Source of the DNA: Vitrella brassicaformis
Lineage: Eukaryota > Sar > Vitrellaceae
Length of the DNA: 26,365 nt
Direction: 5' to 3'
NCBI GenBank assembly: GCA_001179505.1
Contig: CDMY01000553.1
Span: forward strand, 265,021-291,385
In this document: positions 20,268-26,365 of the stretch, piece by piece
Numbering within the stretch: the stretch's first letter is position 1
How the letters are laid out: every line of letters starts with the position of its first letter
Translations under genes and position numbers: made by a program
Notes under the pieces: generated by a model
What the model was told of the DNA's origin: nothing
Databases searched by the model: none
The model's input: only the letters and a program-made list of their open reading frames with translations

Positions 20268-20674
20268 CTTGGTGATTTCCTCGGTCTGCTTCAGCAGCAC
20301 ACGGTAGGTAATAATCAAGCGCCACCGACGCGTCTATCCGCTGAAAGCTCATGGCTTTGGATGCCGGGCCGCGGCCTGAGGCTGTCCCCTCGCTGTTGTT
20401 CTTCAGTCCTCTCTCAACTCGCCCTTGAGAATATTCATCCAGCTTCACACGGCTGAATGGCTGGTGCGGCGATGCTGCTGCGGCGAACGTTAACATTTTT
20501 CAGGAACGGTGCAGGGGCGCTTTTGTAGACGGTGAAGATTGATGAACTCTCGCTGCTGTATCGTCTCAGTGCTCGATTCTCGCCATATATTTTTAGATTT
20601 ACTTCACACTTGGGGGCGTCTCCCCGTCTCTCCCTAAAGCTCTCAGTGGAGTGCTGCAGAGTTCCTGATCCACT

Positions 20675-21103
20675 GAGCTTAGGTGCAAGAAAAGGCCATC
20701 ATGTCATTACGAGGTTGGGACGCAATGTGGAGAAATGTGGGCGGTCCACCCATGGATGCACCGCGTTCACTCTCACTGTGTCTTTGTGCTGATGCAAGCA
20801 GAGGCAAAGAAGCCATGCATGGAAGGAATGGGAGCCGCCGTACTGCCATCGCAGTTGCAGGCCTTCTGGTGGAGGGTCCATATTCTGTACGCGTCTTTGT
20901 GTCACGCTCCCGCCCACAATGTTCGGCATTCCACGGATTAAGGGTCGAGAGACCGTCAGTACCATCGTCAGTCACTTGCCTTTGCGTTGTGTTTTGCTGG
21001 GCTCCATATGTTGACGTGTTCATTCGTGTCTCACGTGCGGTGATGAGCCGACTGGGCGCGATAGATCCCTTTAGTGGTAGGTAGCAGAAAGAGCTTAGGT
21101 GCA
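20675..21103. repeat. Segment bounded by 13-bp direct repeats
   Basis: GAGCTTAGGTGCA occurs at 20675-20687 and again at 21091-21103. The ~400 bp between has no recognisable protein motif, although open frames exist on both strands. It is less CA/TG-repetitive than its surroundings. Flanking repeats of this length would fit a target-site duplication of a retroposed sequence, but I see no transposase or inverted ends. The rest of 20497-21364 contains an AT-rich patch (CCATATATTTTTAG near 20583) that could be promoter sequence for copy A, and nothing else supported. Confidence 0.5.
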
Positions 21104-21364
21104 TGTGGGTATGCAGCAGCAGAGGCATGATGGCCATCCAGCTATCTCGCCCCCAGCGCATGAAGGCCCTCACGCCACACAATCGATCTCATCGACAAAC
21201 GACACGGACAGCCCGCCAGATAGGAAAACACATACGCAAAATGAGTAAAGCGAGCTACTTATGGTACAGCGATCATGCGCAGAGAAGTGAAGAGCAGTCA
21301 GCAGACGTCCGCACACATACGTACACACGTGTACGAGGCATGCTGTGCCCACCGACCGACACAT

Positions 21365-23186
21365 TCATGCGCTCTTGGCGACACCGCCGCTCACAACATG
21401 CCATACCTCGATCTCCTTTGCGTGAAATGTGAATCCTCCCGCCAGTGTGCCTTGGCCGTAGTCGTTGCATTGGTCGAGGTAGCCATCAGGCAGGTCGTCC
21501 TTGTTGATATGATTGTTGCAGCACCGCACGTCATCTGCCGGGCCGGGGGCGGCCCACGCAAGCCACAGGTATCCCTCACCCAAATACAACTGCCCTCAGC
21601 AATGTAACAGCCGTGTCCTTCTGTTCGTGCTGCTTTGTTCTTCCCACCTTGCCCCTCTTCCCACCTTGCCACGTGAGTCCTGATTGCTGGCCTCGATGGA
21701 GGCGTCGCGGCCGGCGACCTCGACCCTCTGTTTGGCCTCGGGGATGGGCACCTTGGTGACTTTGCCGTAGGCTCCGCTGATGGAGATGAAGAAGTGCGGC
21801 ACCTTGTAGTGTCCGCTGGTCTGTGTGGGGTCGGCGGGCGGCTTAAGTCGGCCGTCGACAAAGGCGCCGAATCGGTATGTGTCGTTGTGGTTGATGAGGA
21901 AGAGCAGACCGCTCGCATCGCCCGCCTTGTCCACCATCGTGCCGAAGTCACCACCGTCACGACTAGACCTGACAAACGGCGGGAGCCGCTTCTCTTTGAC
22001 AGTGGCAGTATGGAGCATTCGTGGCTGCTCACCTGTACGACAGCGACGCCCTGCATGCCGGTTTGTCGATCATGTCCAGCACACTCACCCACTCCTCTGC
22101 AGACTTGATGATGAAATCACCACCAGGCGGCAGATGACAGATCGGGGCGCGGGAGAGGCCGTACATCTCCATGTCCTCGATACACAGCCGTCGCGCGCAC
22201 AGCCGCCACCTGGGGGGCTCAATCGGTGGGGGTGTGATCAGCTGTCCCGGCGGCATGGTCGCATGCGCCTGGCAAACTCCACTGCGGTGATGAAATGCTT
22301 CGCGGGGGTTTCTCTGACGCGCCGATCAGGCCAGTTCGGGGCAGTGCTGCACGAGCAAATCATCACAGGAAGAGTCAAAGCACAGGACTGTCGTGTGCCC
22401 CCCTTACTCGGAGAATCGTGTCAGCAGGGGGTGATCGTCACCCAGCCGACACAGCGTCTTTTTCATGATAGTCACCCGGCGGCCCAGGACGGTCAGGCTC
22501 AGTAGGGCATTGTCGGCATCGCTCGAGCTTTTCATGAAGGGATCCATGTCCGCCAGGAACGCCTTGATGTCATCCCCAATCCGCCACAGCCCCTTGATGG
22601 CATTCACATAGGCGCGAGTCGACTTCTCGATGAAATCAACGCACAGCTGTGTGGCCTCCTTGACACCCGCATCGTGAGCAGGCACAGCATCGAGCGGTGT
22701 CTGCTGGTCAGCCGATGGAGAGAACGCCGAAATCTCCCGCATGAAGAGGGAGTGGTACTCGCTGTAAGCCGGGTCAGCCGCCTTGGAGGGCGGCAGGTCG
22801 ACAGTGTTGGTACGGCCGGTCTCGTAGAGCGTCAGCTCGTCCAGCAAAGCCTCAAAGTATGCAGGTGAGGTCTCCAGATAGACATGGCCGTCGGCATCTC
22901 GCGGGAGGCCGTCAGCGAAGTGCATCAGCAGGACAGAGATGTATCGCTGGCGCATGAAGGGCATCAGCAGGCCTCGGCGGCTCACTGGGTAGACGAATCC
23001 ACCTGAAGGAAGAACACAGGTCAGCGCACACACAACAGACCAATGACATCGATAAAGTGGACTGCCATTGTGTCTTGGCCTTCTCTCCCAGGGCCTGCGC
23101 TGCACAGTATTACCCGCGTTGATGAGCACCTCTCCGGAGGTCTCAGGTTGCTCCCACAAACCACTTCTGGCAGCCACTGAGGCCAT
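21365..23186 (-). CDS. BTB (T1-like) and TLDc domain protein
   Basis: Five exons (23186-23114, 23002-22408, 22281-22033, 21968-21665, 21589-21365) close exactly to 481 residues. The N-terminal domain opens EVLINAGGFVYPVSRRGLLM, continues ISVLLMHFADGLPRDADGHV and YLETSPAYFEALLDELTLY, matching the tetramerisation-type BTB fold of KCTD/Kv proteins. A helical linker follows. From about residue 225 the TLDc domain is visible: DASGLLFLINHNDTYRFGAF, KVPHFFISISGAYGK, YLGEGYLWLAWAAPG and the closing GGFTFHAKEIEVWHVV. TLDc proteins act in oxidative-stress protection and V-ATPase regulation in other eukaryotes; the BTB domain would mediate oligomerisation or cullin binding. The frame continues upstream of the start as coding-like sequence broken by one TAG (23233-23235), so the start, or the integrity of a longer gene, is open. 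Confidence 0.85.
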
Positions 23187-23408
23187 GATTTCCTCTCCCA
23201 GCTGCTTGGCGCCCTCTCTGGCGTTGCTCTCGAGCTAACGCATTCTGTCGAGGGATTGGTCGCACTCGCAGATGAGTCGTGCAACAGATGAACGCCCTGG
23301 CAGCGACGCAGACATCATCACTCTGCCCACGGAAGCGGAGATCTGTGGGGGAAAACAGGCGAAATCCTTCGCCGATCCGTCTGCGAGCTTAGATACAAAA
23401 CGGAGGGG
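23187..23408. promoter_or_regulatory. Divergent spacer between the BTB-TLDc and ankyrin genes
   Basis: 222 bp between start codons. On the minus strand it carries an open, helix-like segment (MMSASLPGRSSVARLICE, QSLDRMR, stop, LESNAREGAKQLGEE) continuous with the BTB-TLDc frame. It may therefore be partly former coding sequence rather than pure promoter. Confidence 0.4.
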
Positions 23409-25279
23409 ATGGCGGATTTGATGGCATCGGGTGAGGGAGGGCGGCGTCCCAGCACGTCCTCCCTGCTCTTGTTCGGATGCGCCGAGAGGATGGAGTGGGA
23501 CAAGGTCAAGGACATGACAAGGAGGGAGAACGACCTTCTCCGCACCGCCGACAAGAACCGCGACGGATGGACGCTGGCGCACTACGCTGCGGTCGGTAAC
23601 CAAAGCAATGGACCCACGGTCAGGATGCGTGTGTTGCTCTCGTGACTGCGCTGCCTTTCTGTCTGCAGGTTCAGAACAATGTGTCGGCTTTGACGTGGCT
23701 GAAGGGCGAGGGCGCGCCCCTCCGGCAGCGGAGTCTGCAGAACCGCACGCCGCTGCACGAGGCCATGCGCATCCACCAGGGCCGCATTGAAGTCAGCCCC
23801 AAACGGGGATCGGGAGGCGCACGAGACCTTAAAGACGCCATAGAGTTTCTCCTGCAGAATGCGTGAGTGGCCCGGGGGATCGTTCGGCTGGGATGAATGT
23901 GTTGTGTTGTGTTGTGTTTGCCTGTGTGTGTGTGCAGGTACACAGCGGCTGAGCGTTTGTATTACGGTGAGGGGCTGACGGAGGGCGAAGAGGACGCGCA
24001 GCAGCGGGTGCAGACGATGGAAAGGGAATTCACCGCCCACCCCGACGGTAGGTACACCACACAGACGCACACACACTCACTCACTCATGTCTGTGGTATG
24101 AGAGGGTGTGTGTGTTGGTTGTTTGACGTAGAGGTGAACAGCATGATAGAGGACCTGGAGCTGCCCTGGATCGTCTACTGCACGCAGGAAAGGAGGCTCC
24201 CCGACCTCAAGTGAGTCACTGAATGAGTTACTTGCACACCATACAGACGACTCACCACCGCCGTCCATCCATCCATCCATCCCATCTGACCGTCGCAGGT
24301 GGTTGGTGGCTCACGGAGGCGACATCGCCCACCGCGACAACAGCGGCCACACCCTGCTGCACCTGCTCTTCTACGCTGAGGAAGACCTAGACACAGAACT
24401 GGTCAGCCACACGCACACACACACACATCGTCCCTCTTTCCTTCCCATTTCATTCATCTCATTCTCTCAGGATGACCTCATCCCAGAGAATGATGGAGAC
24501 CACCAGCAGCAGCAGCAGCAGGGTGCTGGGGGTGATCCCGAGGCCCGCAAGGCGAGACGACACCAGCCAGACGCTGCTGAGGCAAGTGCGAGTGCAAGTG
24601 CGAGCGCAAGTGCGAGCGGCTCTGGTGGGAGGGAGGCGTCGAGCGGCATTGCCAGCCCGGGCGATGTGCTCGAGTTCCTTATCGAAGCCACACAAGGGGA
24701 GCTGGTCTACGCACGGTGGGCAGCAGGGTGGATGGATGGACCAGCACAACCACGGACGGATGTGCATTCGCTGTTTGTGCAGGAACACTGACGGCGAGAC
24801 GCCAGCCATGGTGTGTGCGGACAGAGTGCTCGATCCGTCCCTTGCCCTTGACCTCCTCAAGATACTGCACAAAGCCGGCGCCGACATGAAGGTAGGTGCA
24901 CATGGCACACACACGACCCCTGCTAACTGCCCAGCCTCCACGCATAACTATTTTGTTATGTTATGCAGGCAGTGAGTGCGGATGGCGTGACAGTGCCGAT
25001 GCGGCTGGCGCAGTCGTTTGGCGACGGCCCGTGGCTGGAGTGGGCCTTCAAGCAGCCACCGGAGGGACCGGGGTGCGACAGAGAGGCGAAGGACTTCAAA
25101 GGTCGACCTAGCCTTCGCAGTACACACCACATGTGCACCATAGTTAGAGTGTGTGTGTGTGTGTGTGTGGGCGCCCAGGTAACGATTTGTCGTATTATCT
25201 GGCTGTGTACGCGGAGAACGAGATGGACTCGCTCTCCAGCGGGGATGAAGATGAAGATGATGACGACGATGACATCTAA
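23409..25279 (+). CDS. Ankyrin-repeat protein with acidic C-terminus
   Basis: Nine exons (23409-23591, 23669-23862, 23938-24047, 24132-24210, 24299-24401, 24471-24715, 24783-24891, 24969-25101, 25179-25279) close exactly to 418 residues. Ankyrin repeats are visible: NRDGWTLAHYAAV then NNVSALTWLKGEGAPLRQRS, NRTPLHEAMRIHQGR, WLVAHGGDIAHRDNSGHTLL with HLLFYAEED, and TDGETPAMV then LLKILHKAGADMK. The first exon is cut at GCG/GTCGGT so that repeat 1 has canonical spacing. Exon 6 carries six Gln and an (Ala-Ser)n tract, which is low-complexity and likely length-variable. The last exon ends in an almost pure Asp/Glu tail (GDEDEDDDDDDDI). Ankyrin repeats mediate protein binding; the partner is unknown. 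There is no signal peptide or membrane segment, so probably cytosolic or nuclear. Confidence 0.88.
24582..24622. repeat. GCAAGT/GCGAGT hexanucleotide repeat in a coding exon
   Basis: Near-perfect six-base units encode the (Ala-Ser)n tract of the ankyrin protein, so unit gain or loss keeps the frame. Confidence 0.85.
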
Positions 25280-25529
25280 ACCTGCCCGTTCACACACACA
25301 GACACACACAGGTTTGTGGCTGCGTGTCTGCGTGGGTGTCTTGTGCCTTATGTGTACTTATGTGTGTTGCTGCACGTCTGACAATGGTTCGGACACACTC
25401 ACACACGAAGCCTTAGTGCTCGTCAATCAAAGGTCTATTTGTTCGCTTCGGTCGAATGACCCGACCGACCCACATGTCAGTAGCCACATATATACCTCTA
25501 GGGTATCCCCCCTCCTGTGCATGGATCCA

Positions 25530-26289
25530 TCAAGCATTCCTGCCACCCCTCAGCCTCGCCCGAGCGATCTTGTGTGCAGTCATAGCCAGCCTCCCCTTCC
25601 CCCTCCCTCCCCCACTCCCCCGCCCCCTCTGGTCTCTCTTCTGTCTCTCCCGCTCTCTCTGCCCATCCCAGTCGACCATCAAGGGGTCCACCGGGGCACT
25701 CATGCCGCTCTGGTATGGCCTCCTCGGCTTCCTCACGGCATGGGGGTTTGTCCAGAAGACGTCAGGGGGCGGCTGGTAGTCCACACCAGTGTCCGCTATG
25801 TCCAGCTGCATCTGCATCTTGGCAGCCTCGAGAAGGCGTCGGACGTAGGCATACTTCTCGTCCTTGGCGCGGAGTGTCTGCCAGGTGAAGTAGGGGATGT
25901 GGACGACCTTGAAGCCGAGGCGGGTGAGCAGCCGGTGCTTGAGCTTGGAGAAGGACGTCCAGTGGTAGGAGTTCTTGTAGAAGTGGTGGGGGCCGTCCAC
26001 CTCTATGATGATGCCGCCGTCACTCAGATCCTCCTCTGCAGCACTCACACACACACACACACACACACCATCCTGCCCCTCTCCTCCTCCTCTCCCCTTC
26101 TGCGCACTGCATGCCCTCACCCCATGTGTGCTTCATGCTGTTTGCAGTGTGCTCCATCGGCCGTGCATATGGCCCCTCGGGCAGCTCGTCGGGAGGGTGT
26201 GGGTCCACACCGATGTCCTTCAGGGCCTCCTGCTCCTCGTGTGGCGTCATCGCACGCACAAAGTCCAACGTGTAGGGGCCCAGAGATAT
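25530..26289 (-). CDS. RAP-domain protein, 3' part
   Basis: Two exons, 26289-26121 and 26035-25530, joined in phase (225 codons including the stop). The upstream exon begins at a CAG acceptor, so the 5' exons lie beyond the window. The RAP domain is clear: DGGIIIEVDGPHHFYKNSYH, then SKLKHRLLTRLGFKVVHIPY and FTWQTLRAKDEKYAYVRRLL. RAP proteins are RNA-binding factors of mitochondria and plastids, much expanded in apicomplexans and relatives, acting in rRNA or transcript processing. The C-terminal tail after the domain is basic (QRERERQKRDQRGRGS and an Arg/Lys-rich end), consistent with RNA binding. Targeting cannot be judged because the N-terminus is missing. Confidence 0.85.
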
Positions 26290-26339
26290 CTGACGGACGG
26301 GAAGACACATGGCAGGGTGTGTCGATGTGTGTGTGGGAG

Positions 26340-26365
26340 CGGGGGGGGGGGGGGGGGGGGGGGGG
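26340..26365. other. Poly-G run at the window end
   Basis: An almost pure G homopolymer closes the window after a GGGAGC lead. It lies within intron or unassembled sequence of the RAP gene and is most simply an assembly edge or low-quality tract. Confidence 0.7.

Noticed and set aside
20679-21182. Overlapping open frames of 130-167 codons on both strands
   Set aside because: No recognisable motif, no splice partners and the interior lies between direct repeats. The opposing frames overlap, so at most one could be real.
21170-21364. Minus-strand frame just downstream of the TLDc gene as an extra exon
   Set aside because: The TLDc domain already ends normally at EVWHVV with a stop at 21365, and no domain-like sequence follows.

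Overview
The window is nuclear DNA of a GC-rich, intron-dense protist. Every gene I could resolve is cut by short GT-AG introns, mostly 45-150 nt. Many of these introns carry (CA)n or (TG)n tracts. Intergenic spacers are short and there are no tRNA, rRNA, viral or bacterial-type operon features. The gene set (RAP-domain protein, BTB-TLDc protein, ankyrin protein, a degenerate Clp ATPase, L-lactate dehydrogenase) and the intron style fit an alveolate, perhaps a chromerid such as Vitrella. The organism assignment is inference. Exon models were built by hand; for most genes the splice phases close exactly to a stop codon, which is strong internal support.

Layout. 134-601 (-): partial copy of a coiled-coil family. 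606-2871 (+): protein kinase with C-terminal SH3 domain, 9 exons. 3250-4752 (-): organelle-targeted, Clp/Hsp100-like AAA module with degenerate Walker A and a C-terminal membrane anchor, 4 exons. 4817-6977 (+): type II membrane glycosyltransferase of MGAT4/PGAP4 type, 6 exons. 7707-9959 (-): L-lactate dehydrogenase, 12 exons. 10072-14828 (+): 958-residue helical-repeat plus coiled-coil protein of unknown function, 22 exons. 15143-20500: a rearranged cluster (-) of coiled-coil/acidic gene copies separated by copies of a dispersed ~112 bp repeat. 20675-21103: a segment bounded by 13-bp direct repeats. 21365-23186 (-): BTB-TLDc protein, 5 exons. 23409-25279 (+): ankyrin-repeat protein, 9 exons. 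25530-26289 (-): RAP-domain protein, 5' end outside the window. The window ends in a poly-G run that looks like a contig edge.

The genes do not form one pathway. The most unusual region is 15-20.5 kb. Three tandem copies of one exon set (plus a fourth at the left edge) have been shuffled, truncated, fused and partly broken. Their introns are also paralogous, so whole exon-intron modules have multiplied. A repeat element sits at each copy boundary. One repeat copy is split by a ~440 bp coding-like insert flanked by a 3-bp duplication, with two empty sites available for comparison. A second window-wide theme is intron architecture: CA-rich 5' halves and TG-rich 3' halves, with TG tracts where a polypyrimidine tract would normally be expected.
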